From: Nitzschia sp. DOCU1
Lineage: Eukaryota; Bacillariophyta; Bacillariophyceae; Bacillariales; Bacillariaceae
DNA: 64,000 nucleotides
Direction: 5' to 3'
NCBI GenBank assembly: GCA_951394045.1
Contig: OX595988.1
Span: 3,425,352 to 3,489,351 of the forward strand
This document shows positions 38,850-48,476 of the stretch, in pieces (the first letter of the stretch is position 1; every line of letters begins with the position of its first letter). The notes under the pieces were generated by a model that saw only the letters and a program-made list of their open reading frames with translations, did not search any database and was not told where the DNA came from. Both the position numbers and the translations under genes were made by a program.

Positions 38850-41462
38850 ATGGCACCCGTCCACTCTTTTTTTAACTCTATGACCACCCCAAGCAATGAC
38901 AGCCCAACCAACGATGGGCTAAGCAACGACAACAATGACGGCGAAAAAGCAAACTACACGCTTAGCAATGACGGTGACCAAGACAACAACAACGAAGGCA
39001 ACGACAACGACGAAGGCAACGACGACAACGACGACGGCGGCAACAACGAAGGCAACGACAGCGATGGCGATGACGACGACGATGGTGATGACGACGACGA
39101 TGGCGATGACGACCACGATGACGATGACGACCACGATGACGAAGAAGACAACGGTGACGAAGAAGACACTCACGACAACGAAGACGACGATGACGACGGG
39201 GATGACAATGGCGGTGGCAAGGAAGAAGTCGTAGATTATAGAGTTTATTATAATAATATAACTCTAATACGCTATGACACTATTAGTGACGAAGGCCACC
39301 AGGAGCCAGCTTCTTCAACGAATTTCAGATGCGTTGGACAAGCAGTTTTCTGGGTCTCGTCCCCCTCCTGTGTGACAAAGCCTTCCCAACCTTCTGCCAC
39401 TTACCTTGGCTTTCCATCCTCCGCCATTGAATGGAAAAAATGCGAAACAACGGAGGCCATCTCGCCAAGCCTTGTCTTGTCCCATTGGAGTACTGAGTAT
39501 GGCACCCTCCTAGCTGTACAGTCTCGCTCCTGGCAAGACCACCCAAGGAACGACAAGTTTGTCTTTGCCATGTTGTTCTGCGAAGACAGCCGTCACCAGC
39601 TAGTTGCCATCAAGCAGACCAACAGGGAAAAGGTAGTGGTTTGGTATGCTGGAGATCTATATGGCGAAGAAATGGTGATCACTAATTTGGATCGTCTAGT
39701 TTACGTCAACCTTGGCTATCTCCACCCGTCGGGTAACCTTGTGAATATCCCCTTCATTCAACACCAAGTGACGATTTTTCACGAGGCTAATCATCTTCAG
39801 AGTGCTCTTGGCGCTAGCTACGTGAACGCCCCACCACCACCAAAGGCTGGTGTCAGAAAAAGAAAAGCCCGAGCCAAGGGTGGTTTTCAACAGAGAAAAA
39901 GAAAAGCGAGGTCCCGTGGACGTGGTGGTTGCCAAAAACGCGCCCTTTTCAGTGGGCAACTGCCAGAGCCTACTCTCACAATTTACGTCATGGCTGGCTC
40001 CCCCCTGGCAAAGAACATAAGCCGTTTCCTGGACAACAACAAAAAACCACGTGTGGCCATTGATGTATATCGAAATCAAAAGACAGCTCATGTGGCGGCA
40101 ATGGAAGAGAGCCAAAGGTTGAATGCTCTCCAGAAAAAGGAGACCAAACCGCAGTCAGCGGCAAGTGTGGCGGCGGCACCGACAATCACCTCTAAAAACG
40201 ACCCCAAGGCATATGTGGTCCCATCGGCGTCACCAACCAATTCCCGGCGTGTCCTTTCAACCCAAGCCCTCCAATCCTTCACCGTGAGAACCTACTACCT
40301 CATTCCTCCTTCGAAGCTAGAAAAAATTCTGAATCTACGAGTGACTGCCGTCGAGTTCGACGAAACGCTCATCGGCAATTCAATGGGATACTTCGAGGTT
40401 GTCGAAGTCCCCCATGATGCACCAGTGCGATTCAGCGTTGTGGAATTCGGGGAGAAAGAAATTTTAATGAGCAGGCCAGGTGTAACCGAGTTTCACGACA
40501 GAAAGCTAGGTTATTTCTACACAGAGACTACCCAAGATTCCAACCTGACCATCCCTGGAGTCACCGTCTCTTTTTGGTCCCCTCATTCATGGAAGACCTT
40601 GGCTGAAGATGCTACAAATAAGTGGACAGTCGAAGAAGTCACAAAGATCCCCAGGTATTTTGGCAAGGGCTTTGGGACTCGAAGCTGTACCCAAAGTCGT
40701 GGGTTCATGATGTTTCATGGTCCCAGGAACTGCAAAAGGCCCCACTCTTCTCCCCATTCAAACTCCAAAACTGCAGAACATGCCGCGAAAGACTACGATC
40801 GCCAAGACTATCGTCTCACTTTGTATTCGAACGGCACAATTCGCAGGAAGCTTCAAGGATGTGCTAACAAGATCCTGGGGTTCGTCCGGGCCTTCAGCCC
40901 ATCTTACTTTGCCCTCACTGGCGAGAAAACTTGCGAGCGAATCATCTGGACCCAGGGCAATGTGGGTGGGCTTTTAGGTTGGTGCAATACCCCCCATATT
41001 GACAGCCGTGACAAGATCCCTTCCCACATGAAGGTCAATGTTGTGCACGCCAAGTACCAGCAGATTCAAAAGCTGTTTGAACTCGGCCTCACCACCACCT
41101 GTGGTTACAACATCGTCGGGGATGTATTGCCGGGGGACAAGCTGGAAGCCAACTTTGTGGTTATGGGGTTTGCTTTACCCCTCACCCACTGCCGTGTACA
41201 CCATTTTCTTGGGTGGACGCATGAACATTTCACAGCTGTGCCCTTTCTCTGCACACCAGACAACGTGTTATTAAAGAATTCCAAAGATACCGGAAGACCA
41301 CCTGTTGTAGTGGCAGCATGGGGCGCCAATGGTGGTTATTCTCATACCACCGCCGCGAAAAAAAAGGCAGAGAAAAAGGCAAAGGCAAGAAGAAAGATGA
41401 ATAAGGTGACAGATGTGGAAGAGGTGGATGTGAACGATAATCCACTATCCGTGACATTTTAG
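38850..41462 (+). CDS. transposon-borne protein with acidic repeats and a possible 2OG-Fe(II) dioxygenase domain
   Basis: This 870-residue frame starts at ATG 38850; the frame is open upstream but without ATG. Residues about 15-130 are an Asp/Asn/Gly/Glu repeat (DDDDDGDDDDDG type). Basic patches follow near 335-370 (RKRKARAKGG, RKRKARSRGRGG) and at the C-terminus (KKKAEKKAKARRK), suggesting nuclear location. The C-terminal third contains GGLLGW, then His716-Ile-Asp718 in NTPHIDSRDK, and 67 residues later VHHFLGWTHEHFTAVPF (His784/His785). This order fits the HxD...H iron triad of 2-oxoglutarate dioxygenases (TET/JBP, prolyl hydroxylases). The Arg that usually binds 2OG about ten residues after the last His seems to be His793. 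I know of no close named homologue; the oxygenase call is inference. It lies 950 bp inside the left end. Confidence 0.5.
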   Translation: MAPVHSFFNSMTTPSNDSPTNDGLSNDNNDGEKANYTLSNDGDQDNNNEGNDNDEGNDDNDDGGNNEGNDSDGDDDDDGDDDDDGDDDHDDDDDHDDEEDNGDEEDTHDNEDDDDDGDDNGGGKEEVVDYRVYYNNITLIRYDTISDEGHQEPASSTNFRCVGQAVFWVSSPSCVTKPSQPSATYLGFPSSAIEWKKCETTEAISPSLVLSHWSTEYGTLLAVQSRSWQDHPRNDKFVFAMLFCEDSRHQLVAIKQTNREKVVVWYAGDLYGEEMVITNLDRLVYVNLGYLHPSGNLVNIPFIQHQVTIFHEANHLQSALGASYVNAPPPPKAGVRKRKARAKGGFQQRKRKARSRGRGGCQKRALFSGQLPEPTLTIYVMAGSPLAKNISRFLDNNKKPRVAIDVYRNQKTAHVAAMEESQRLNALQKKETKPQSAASVAAAPTITSKNDPKAYVVPSASPTNSRRVLSTQALQSFTVRTYYLIPPSKLEKILNLRVTAVEFDETLIGNSMGYFEVVEVPHDAPVRFSVVEFGEKEILMSRPGVTEFHDRKLGYFYTETTQDSNLTIPGVTVSFWSPHSWKTLAEDATNKWTVEEVTKIPRYFGKGFGTRSCTQSRGFMMFHGPRNCKRPHSSPHSNSKTAEHAAKDYDRQDYRLTLYSNGTIRRKLQGCANKILGFVRAFSPSYFALTGEKTCERIIWTQGNVGGLLGWCNTPHIDSRDKIPSHMKVNVVHAKYQQIQKLFELGLTTTCGYNIVGDVLPGDKLEANFVVMGFALPLTHCRVHHFLGWTHEHFTAVPFLCTPDNVLLKNSKDTGRPPVVVAAWGANGGYSHTTAAKKKAEKKAKARRKMNKVTDVEEVDVNDNPLSVTF
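39000..39215 (+). repeat. GAC/GAT-rich acidic-codon microsatellite inside the 870-aa gene
   Basis: Imperfect iterations of GACGACGATGGTGATGAC encode the Asp/Asn/Gly run. Long antisense frames across it are shadows. Confidence 0.8.
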
Positions 41463-42180
41463 TTACCTAATTACTATTAGGCAAACAATGGAAATTTGTT
41501 CTCATCTTTGGTGACCAGTAGGAGGAGCATCAGTAGTAGTACCCCCCTTTGCTGTGTTGTCTCACCCCAGCAAGCGCGCGCTATTGGGCTGACTAGTTGG
41601 ACTTGAGTCTACCAACAAGGTTGATGATGCATATTGGGCTTTATGCTAAAGATTGGGGTTGATTCTACCCAATGGTGGCCCTTGTTACTACAGATGTATA
41701 TTGGGTACATATGATTCGACATGCCCTGCTATTAATGAAGTTGATGCCCCCAATTTGGGTTGATATCCGTGATGACAAATCAGGTTGATCCCCGTCATTG
41801 GGGTTGACGAGAGCCACGCCCCAGTTACTAGAGACGTATACTGGGTACATATGATGCGACGTGCCCTGCTATTATTGAAGTTGACACACCCAATTGGGGT
41901 TGATATCCGCGATGAAAAATTAGGTTGATCCCCATCATTGGGGTTGATGAGAGCCCCCTTGACACTACACTACCTATCTATTGTACAAAGGCTCATACAC
42001 CTGCTGGCGCGCACCAGCAAGTCTCCTCCAGACAACCGTCACCTCATAATATATATATAATGAATAATGTATATAACGGCGTGTCAGCCAACGGAGTTCA
42101 GGTTGATTTGTCTCAATGAGGTTGACTGATGCTTTTTTCTTCACTTCTTTTTCAACTTGATACGGCACCATGGAGGATCC
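41463..42180. repeat. central region of the element with GGTTGAT repeats
   Basis: The convergent 3' ends of the two large genes flank this region. The motif GGTTGA (mostly GGTTGAT) recurs about ten times between 41620 and 42125. Much of it lies in two tandem copies of a ~140-bp unit (about 41657-41806 and 41808-41955) that share TGGGTACATATGAT and GTGATG/GCGATGA blocks. CCCCAAT...GGGTTGAT gives local dyads. Short frames here are not conserved between the two units. Confidence 0.65.
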
Positions 42181-43770
42181 CTATCCTCCCTTCCAGCTAG
42201 ATACTTCGTCTAGCCTCTCACCACAAGCACGACACGCTTCACAGTCCATGGCCTTGGCATCACCACAGATGAATGCAATAGGCAATCGGAGATAGACTAG
42301 CCGAGCCTCGTTTCCAATGAGAACAACTCTGGGCTCCTTGCGTAACTCTTGTTGTACCAGCTGAATCTGTTCAAAAATCTTGGCCTGGCACAGGTGGAAG
42401 TTCCTGACAGTGCGACCCTTTCCCTCTCGTGGTATGTTTTCAGCCCTCTTTTGTGCTTTGGTTCTTTTATCAAAGTTTGGGATATAACCAATGGTCCTGA
42501 CACACTTCCGGCGGTACCGAAGGTTGTGTTTCAAAATGCCAAATGCCAGTAAGACTGGTGTCACTGATTGACGTTGGTTCAAGCTTGTGCCAATTTCATC
42601 CCAGTAGATGATAAGAGGGATAACCAAATCAAGTCCAGGCTGAAGTGATTCACTCTGTATATAGTCCTGCATCGCCTTTGCTGACAACACTTCACCTGGC
42701 TGCGACTCGGCAAGGTTGGCTTGGTTCCACCTATCAGCAGGATTAACCACAAGGTTGTGTAGATTAGATATTGTTGGAAGGTCTCGCAGAAGTGCATTCA
42801 CGGCATCCATGACAGAAAACACTGTAATGTTGGTGGACTGTCTGGGTAGCCGGTTATGAGACATGTCTTGTGGTCGGGAGGACTCTATGGCAATTGGAAC
42901 AGTCACTGGGGGGCTCATTGGGGATAGGTTGCAAAATTTGGAATAGAGAGAGCTGGAGGAGTAGGATAGGAAAGCATCAGAGGAGAGGTCCACCCCAGCA
43001 GCAGCTCCCTTCCTTAGTTCACTCATAAGCTGGTCAAATAGATAGCGAGGAACACTTGGGTGCCGACAGATGCGGTAAATACGAAGAAGGAGTCTCTCTT
43101 CAGGAGTTCCTAAGTATGATACATTAGCTGATTGATCATGCAGATCTTCCAGAGATAGTGTGGATGTAGGGGCACCAAGGACCTGGAGCTCTGCTGGGGT
43201 GAACTGGCGTGAATGACAAGTAGGGCCTGGCAGCGCAGAGGCTTCACACTGAGGATTTTGCAGAGTAGATGGGAATAGTGTTGGTCTCAACAGTGTGGTG
43301 ATGCCGGGGGGTGCTGCAGAGCAATAATCTGGGGATGAGTCATTCTGAAATATGATGTAGGAGCCAGACTCTAGTGCCGAGAGATCATCTTCACGCAAAC
43401 CCAATGCTGCTTCTGGAGGATTAGAATGGCTGTGTGTAGCAGGTAGTAGTTGGCTTGCCACACGTATAGACCTCCTAGGTGGAGGGTTGGATTGGGTGGA
43501 GGGTGAGGGAAGGTGCTCTCCTAGGTTGGCTTGTGACCGTCTGGCAGCAGCAGGTGACTGTTGGTAGACATAAAGAACAGGGGGTGGGGACATTGAAAGT
43601 CGACCAGCATGAGCCCTTGATGGTGGGCAGTTAGAATCGTCATCACCTTGAAAGAACGACGATGGCTCACCAGCCTCGCTTTCATCATCCTGTTGTGATT
43701 GCGCAGTTTCAGAGGAGGTTACACGTAGCCGCGTTCTTTTCAGGGTGGCATTAGAGGGAGTTCGGGGCAT
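42181..43770 (-). CDS. Plavaka-like transposase, N-terminal part
   Basis: A 529-residue protein starting MPRTPSNATLKRTRLRV at 43770. The first ~250 residues are a Ser/Pro/Asp-rich disordered region. From about 370 the pattern LDLVIPLIIYWDE, then PVLLAFGIL, RYRRKCVRTIGYIP, FHLCQAKIFEQI and PIAFICGDAKAMDCEACRAC matches the order of motifs in Plavaka-type transposase proteins: an Ile-Pro-[IL]-[IVF]-x-[YS]-[WS]-D start, then GYIP, H-x-C, and GD followed by a Cys pair. Plavaka proteins normally continue far beyond this Cys pair, but here a stop follows within 15 residues and the downstream minus strand is the GGTTGAT repeat region. It is therefore either truncated or a stand-alone module. No DDE catalytic set is visible. 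Confidence 0.5.
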   Translation of the reverse strand: MPRTPSNATLKRTRLRVTSSETAQSQQDDESEAGEPSSFFQGDDDSNCPPSRAHAGRLSMSPPPVLYVYQQSPAAARRSQANLGEHLPSPSTQSNPPPRRSIRVASQLLPATHSHSNPPEAALGLREDDLSALESGSYIIFQNDSSPDYCSAAPPGITTLLRPTLFPSTLQNPQCEASALPGPTCHSRQFTPAELQVLGAPTSTLSLEDLHDQSANVSYLGTPEERLLLRIYRICRHPSVPRYLFDQLMSELRKGAAAGVDLSSDAFLSYSSSSLYSKFCNLSPMSPPVTVPIAIESSRPQDMSHNRLPRQSTNITVFSVMDAVNALLRDLPTISNLHNLVVNPADRWNQANLAESQPGEVLSAKAMQDYIQSESLQPGLDLVIPLIIYWDEIGTSLNQRQSVTPVLLAFGILKHNLRYRRKCVRTIGYIPNFDKRTKAQKRAENIPREGKGRTVRNFHLCQAKIFEQIQLVQQELRKEPRVVLIGNEARLVYLRLPIAFICGDAKAMDCEACRACGERLDEVSSWKGG

Positions 43771-44242
43771 TGGTAGACAGGAACTGGAATAATCTTGTTC
43801 ACAGACTCGAGGTGGCAGGAAGACAATGTCAATGATTGATATGTCACAGCATGTTTAAATGAGCTTTGAGAGACGTTAGGATTTGTGAAAACTACCAGGA
43901 CTGAAATGTGGCTAGAAACCAACGGTCAAAGGAAGCAGTGGCATTTGTCTGGATATTGCCAGGGGTTTGATTAGAATGACTCTTGTCGTGGGAATGTGCC
44001 GGCTGACGTGGTTTGATTAGAATGACTCTAGTGATGCGTCAGGTCTGCTGGCGTGGTTTTGAATAACTGGGGGACAGCAGCATATGAATTTGAATGATTA
44101 GACCTATATCTCGACACATGAAAGAGCGTGCCAGCATACTTAAAACAAACCAATTTGAATGGGAGATGAATGGGTGGGAAAAAAGTCGCAACCTTGCACC
44201 AGCTAGAAGGACATTGCCACAAAACAAGGAAGTAGAGGGACC
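43771..44242. promoter_or_regulatory. bidirectional intergenic region with a repeated motif
   Basis: The only divergent gene pair in the element is separated by 472 bp. GGTTTGATTAGAATGACTCT occurs at about 43964-43983 and again at 44010-44029, 46 bp apart. This could be a binding site shared by both promoters. No other recognised signal. Confidence 0.35.
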
Positions 44243-45542
44243 ATGTCAAGTGGAGGTGGCTCCTCTTTGGAGGAGGGTGCAGTTGGTGCCGCCGGTAGCA
44301 GAGGAGGGTTTGATTTGGAAGGATTCTTGAGCAGGCTTCCGCCAGAGCAGAGTAGTGAGTTGAGGAGGGTGTTAAGTGGAGGAGTTGGTAGCAGTGCTGG
44401 GAGCAGGGAGGCACCTGTCGGTGAAGTTGGTGCGAGGATGGGGGGGGTGGTTAGTGTCGCCTCCTCTATAACGGTGGCAGAGAAAGAGGACAGTAAAATC
44501 TTCACTGATCAGATGAAGAAGGTGTTCAGGCAGGTGAAGTTCATTGATGAGCGTGACATGCAACATGGAAAGCTGTTCTATGAGAAGGTAGTGGAGGCAA
44601 TGGGGGGTACAGTGGTAGGTACCGATGAGTGGTACAGAAAAAAGGGAGGTCTGAGAGCTAGGGCTTCTGCTAAGATTGTTGATCTAAGAGGCAATGTAAC
44701 AAATCGGCTGAAGGAGGCATTTTTAGGTAAGAGGCCACAAGGGGGGAATGTGTAATATCCACCTATTGTAACTAACAAGGAAGAATTGAAGCTCATTACC
44801 ATGTGACAGAGGCAGAAGTTAGCAGTGATACAGAGGGGAGCATTCTTGAGATGTTCAAGCCCAGTGACTTGTGGGAGACTAGAAAGGATCCAGAGCTGTT
44901 CAAGCTCCTGTGCAGGCAGTATTTTTCTGCTGTTGTTTTCGGAAGGAAGGGGTCCTATGGTAGGAGAATGGCAAATGACCTGGTAAGCCAGGTATTGAAC
45001 CCGTCTGATGAGGCATTTGTGTACCTGGTTTTGGAAAACAACTATGCGTATTGGAAAACATTAGGGAGGGAAATGTAAGTGTGAGATGGAAGAAAGTGCT
45101 ATTTTGGAGCGAAGATGATTGGATGAACTAACAATATGTGTGTGGTTGTTGGTGGTGTAGGATGGATAGTGGAAAAGTTCTTTCTATGAACATGAAGGAC
45201 CGTGTTGTCCAACCAAAGTATACCCATGCAAGGAATAGCAACAACATGAGTTGGAATCGCGCTGGGAAATTACGTTATGTGGAGTTCCTGAAAATGGTAA
45301 TTGAAGATAGGAACAGGGAAGGTGCAAAGGAGCTTGAGGTGGAGGTTAGGGGGGAATGGCAGATTGCTAATGGAGGGAGGCGCAGACGAGATAGGCTGCA
45401 AGGGGAGTCTCAGGAGGAAGAGGAGTTCTCCATTCCCATTGTGGATGACAATGGTAATCCAGTAGTCATTGAGGAGGTAACTGGCCATTCATTGAGTGAA
45501 ACAGAGGGAGCCTTGGAAGTGGGGCGAGTAATGGGTGTTTAG
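44243..45542 (+). CDS. three-exon accessory protein of the 8-kb element, function unknown
   Basis: Exons 44243-44726, 44810-45074 and 45161-45542 (introns 83 and 86 bp, donors GTAAGA and GTAAGT, acceptors ACAG and GTAG) join in frame to 376 residues. The N-terminus is Gly/Ser/Val-rich. From about 95 there is a helical, basic domain (SKIFTDQMKKVFRQVKFIDE, WYRKKGGLRARASAK), then FKLLCRQYFSAVVFGRKGSY, the segment LVSQVLNPSDEAFVYLVLEN-NYAYW in exon 2, and in exon 3 a basic stretch (ARNSNNMSWNRAGKLRYVEF) before an acidic tail. The cross-exon continuity supports the model. I recognise no domain; position inside the terminal repeats suggests a transposition helper, DNA-binding or structural role. 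Confidence 0.55.
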
Positions 45543-45867
45543 TGAATCTGTTGTAAATTGATCTAGCATTCCCTTAGAGGACTATGTATTTCTAATTTAG
45601 GAGGGCTGTAGTGATTGCAGAAGAAGTTTGAAATGAGGCGTACCATTTGTTCATTGGTTATTTGTTGCCTGATGGAGGGTGTGCGCTAGAATAGGTGTTG
45701 CCATTTCTGAATGGTAGGTAAATAGTAAATGGGATGGCAATTTGTTAAGGGGGGGAGGCAATATCTACTGGTTAGGGGGTTGGGTAATATTGAGGGATAT
45801 AATAATGGGTTGTGACACCTCCCCACGGTGATGGCATTTTGGGGGGTGCAGGGGATATATATGGGTC

Positions 45868-45892
45868 CCCCCATATTTTCCCTTTCCTGATG
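45868..45892 (-). repeat. right terminal inverted repeat of the 8-kb element
   Basis: 25 bp, exact reverse complement of 37898-37922, with a sixth C on its inner side. Confidence 0.8.
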
Positions 45893-46600
45893 TCGACGTG
45901 GGATAATGAATGTCCGACGAGATGCAACCACGAATCGAATCAATCAAAAGATATGGTAAACACTTTGCAGAACTACGGTAGGTATTGAAGATGTTAAATA
46001 TCTAGTTCTCATTGTGAGGCTTATGAAGTGTGTCGAATCGACCAGCTCACATATGATTCATCAAACATTAAATACGACCCCGACGAGGGGATAGAGCCTT
46101 CGGCGCCTTCGAGATTGTTCGGAGAAATCAACAGCCTTCACTACCACTATGATGACTGGCGAGCTACCGGTAGGTAATTGCCTTCTGCGGAGCCGTAGTT
46201 TTCATAGGATATTGCCACGATATCGCTCGCCAATTTTTTCTGTATTTATGTAGTTGCGCTGTGATGTCGAATTGACCAGGTCATAATTCGCGGCACCATT
46301 AAACATGACGAGAACAAGGGGAAGAGTTGGCAATCGAATGTTGAAAGTTTAAATATTCTTGCCTTCGGAGCCTTTTGTCCGGACGAAACGTTTTCGACCG
46401 AGCTCCGCTTACGTAGCGGCTTCTCCATTACAAGACATAATACCTCAATACCCAGCTCCATCTACCGTACCTTTCGATGCTGCGAAAACCCGCGAAGCCA
46501 AGGATTCCCCTCAGTCTCACAATTTTGGAAAGGAAAGCTGCTACAGGCTCACAATTTCGGAAAGATCGCACCAGGCTACCGTTAACAATATAAAATCATC
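45893..46600. other. intergenic with a weak duplicated segment
   Basis: GTCGAAT[C/T]GACCAG and ATTAAA[T/C]A recur about 240 bp apart (46035 and 46267), suggesting an old duplication. No gene is seen. Confidence 0.35.
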
Positions 46601-47383
46601 ATGACGGCTACCATTCTTGACCATTCTGAACCCGAAAATGACTGTATCTTCCGCGTACATCACTCTCCTCCTCCATCCACCACGCTAGTAGGAGGAGACC
46701 CTACGCTGCAACGAGGGAGAGAGGAAAAGGAGAAAACAAACTCCCTCATGAAGATGAAGAAGAAGGTGGCCTTCAACCCCCGAGCTCGAGTTCGAATCAT
46801 TCCAACAGTTGGATCTTTATCTCAAGATGAAGTCGATTCTTACTGGTATAGTGCCAAAGAGCTGTCCTCGATATTAGCAAGCGTTAAGCGCACTATCGAA
46901 CGTATGGAATTGAACCAGGGGCCTTTCGATGAAGCACTTGAATGCACCAGGGGGCTTGAGAAGCGGACACGGAATGCTTTGGAATTGAAAAAGAAGGAAA
47001 GAGTCGCGCTTCTCGCAACTGTAGCAAGAGAATACTACATGCAGAAGCGATACGACCATGCTGATGATTCAGAAGAAGTTCTTGCCGCAATGTACAGATT
47101 GCGTTGTGCAGAAGATCAAGAATCGGCTCGCCTTATGGGAATGGTGGACGAAGAGGAAGCACTAAGAATATTTCTCCACGATGCAGCACAGGTGTTTCTA
47201 GCCCAGAAGGACGACGAATACGAAGAGGACGAATGCTTTGACCATTGGGCATACGGTTCAGGAGGATCAGCCCCCTTCAATGCTGATAGTAGAGCCGGGG
47301 ACGGGGGGAAACGGCTATCAATGATTCTTGAGGAAAGCTGGGCCGAACGAAGCGCAACAGGCCCCTTGCTTTTGAGATCATAG
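46601..47383 (+). CDS. V-x-F...WY diatom family protein, member 1
   Basis: This 260-residue protein starts at ATG 46601. A core of about 45 residues, KKKVAFNPRARVRIIPTVGS then DEVDSYWYSAKELSSI, is followed by a conserved C-terminal helical part with an RGLE block (CTRGLEKRTRNALELKKKER), VAREYYMQ and a long Ala/Glu helix (AAMYRLRCAEDQESARLMG). The same arrangement is seen in the proteins at 61242 (minus) and 62902. I know this pattern as an expanded family of diatom hypothetical proteins without an assigned function. Soluble, charged, no targeting signal; a DEYEEDE acidic patch near the C-terminus. Confidence 0.65.
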   Translation: MTATILDHSEPENDCIFRVHHSPPPSTTLVGGDPTLQRGREEKEKTNSLMKMKKKVAFNPRARVRIIPTVGSLSQDEVDSYWYSAKELSSILASVKRTIERMELNQGPFDEALECTRGLEKRTRNALELKKKERVALLATVAREYYMQKRYDHADDSEEVLAAMYRLRCAEDQESARLMGMVDEEEALRIFLHDAAQVFLAQKDDEYEEDECFDHWAYGSGGSAPFNADSRAGDGGKRLSMILEESWAERSATGPLLLRS

Positions 47384-48476
47384 GGCTTGAATGCGTGGTT
47401 GCAGTCAGATCTTAGAACGTTCTTTGTCATAAGCTAATTTCGATGATGATCAGCATGTTCTTTGTTATTCGGCCCTGCCACCAGCCACTACTACCCAGCA
47501 CTACACATTCATACTATTATACTCATTCCCCCGAGGGAGGATGTTGATAATTCTAGGACTAGCAGCTTCATTTGTTTATCTCACGTTCCATCTGTTAGTC
47601 GAAGGTAAACCAACTCTTCATGATGACCGGACTCTGGCCTCCCTGCCGCTACCGACTCGCAGTATAGTAGTAGAGCGCCTCCCTGTCAGGAATAGACCCC
47701 CCCCCTGTTTTGGGCATCGCCACTTCACCCTTAGAGATACGATTAGTCTACGGGACTGCTGCCAAATCTGCTACCGGTAGTGTATTTTCCGCCGGATAGC
47801 ATTGATGTTTGCCGGAGAAAATAGCGTACGCTACTTTACTGTAGCTAGCATGCTGAACAAAGTTGGGCCGAATCGCACCATCATGCATGAGGCGATCATT
47901 GCCTTGGGCACATATGAAACCAGCATTCTTGTAGGCCATAGTAGACGACGCTTTCGTTAGAAGCGGTCAGGCCTAATTGTTTTCTTCTCCAAGATCTCGT
48001 CGAAGACATCATGGAAGGGGGATGCCACGGACGCATAGGGCGATACTGGTTGCGCAGCAAGTGATCGTTTTAGTCATTCAATTACTACCGGCGGCGCGCG
48101 GTTTTGCTACTGTAGGCTGCGTGGTACTGCGATAGCCGCCGAATGCCCGCAACGATAACCTACGGTAGCATCGCGAGTCATGACAGCAAAACTTGGCCTC
48201 ATGCCCATTTTGCTGCTTCTCTACAGCTACCGGCAGTAGCTACCGGGTATCGCAGTTTTGACCTGGTTCGAAATACCATTGGCTCGTGCTTTCGGACCCT
48301 CAAGAAAATTCGTAGCATTGCTACCAAAGGTCGCGCACCATCAATGAATGAAGAAGAAGTGGCCCCAAAAGCTTGAGCTCGACGGATGACGGCATGATAG
48401 TTTCGCATTGAAAGGAGTGTCTTCGTTGCAATCGCAACCACCAACTCGAGCGTGCAGGTTATATCAAAAGCGTTTA
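47384..48476. other. intergenic, weak small frame only
   Basis: A 79-codon frame at 47541-47780 starts with a hydrophobic, signal-like segment (MLIILGLAASFVYLTFHLLV) after a plausible ATG. Nothing else supports it and I do not call it as a gene. No repeats were recognised. Confidence 0.3.

Larger units (their letters stand above)
37898..45892. mobile_element. ~8.0-kb DNA transposon with 25-bp perfect terminal inverted repeats and three genes
   Basis: 37898-37922 begins CATCAGGAAAGGGAAAATAT and ends in GGGGG. The exact reverse complement is at 45868-45892, ending ...CCTTTCCTGATG. Inside the repeats both ends continue with similar C-rich subterminal DNA (left ATTGCCTTGTCCCCCC; right, reverse complemented, ATTGCCTCCCCCCC). 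The interval holds a plus-strand 870-aa gene, a minus-strand 529-aa Plavaka-like gene and a plus-strand three-exon gene, with no host-like genes. The dinucleotide TC flanks both ends; a longer target duplication was not seen, so the TSD is unresolved. Composition of the genes (GGAGG-rich, Val-rich codons in 44-45.5 kb) differs from the neighbouring genes. Confidence 0.75.

Noticed and set aside
38919..39234. Several long frames opposite and alongside the acidic repeat, rich in Val/Ser or Thr
   Set aside because: They are shadows of the GAC/GAT repeat in the 870-aa gene.
41925..42171. Short frames between the converging transposon genes as a continuation of the Plavaka-like protein
   Set aside because: They lie in the GGTTGAT repeat region and show none of the motifs expected after the Cys pair.
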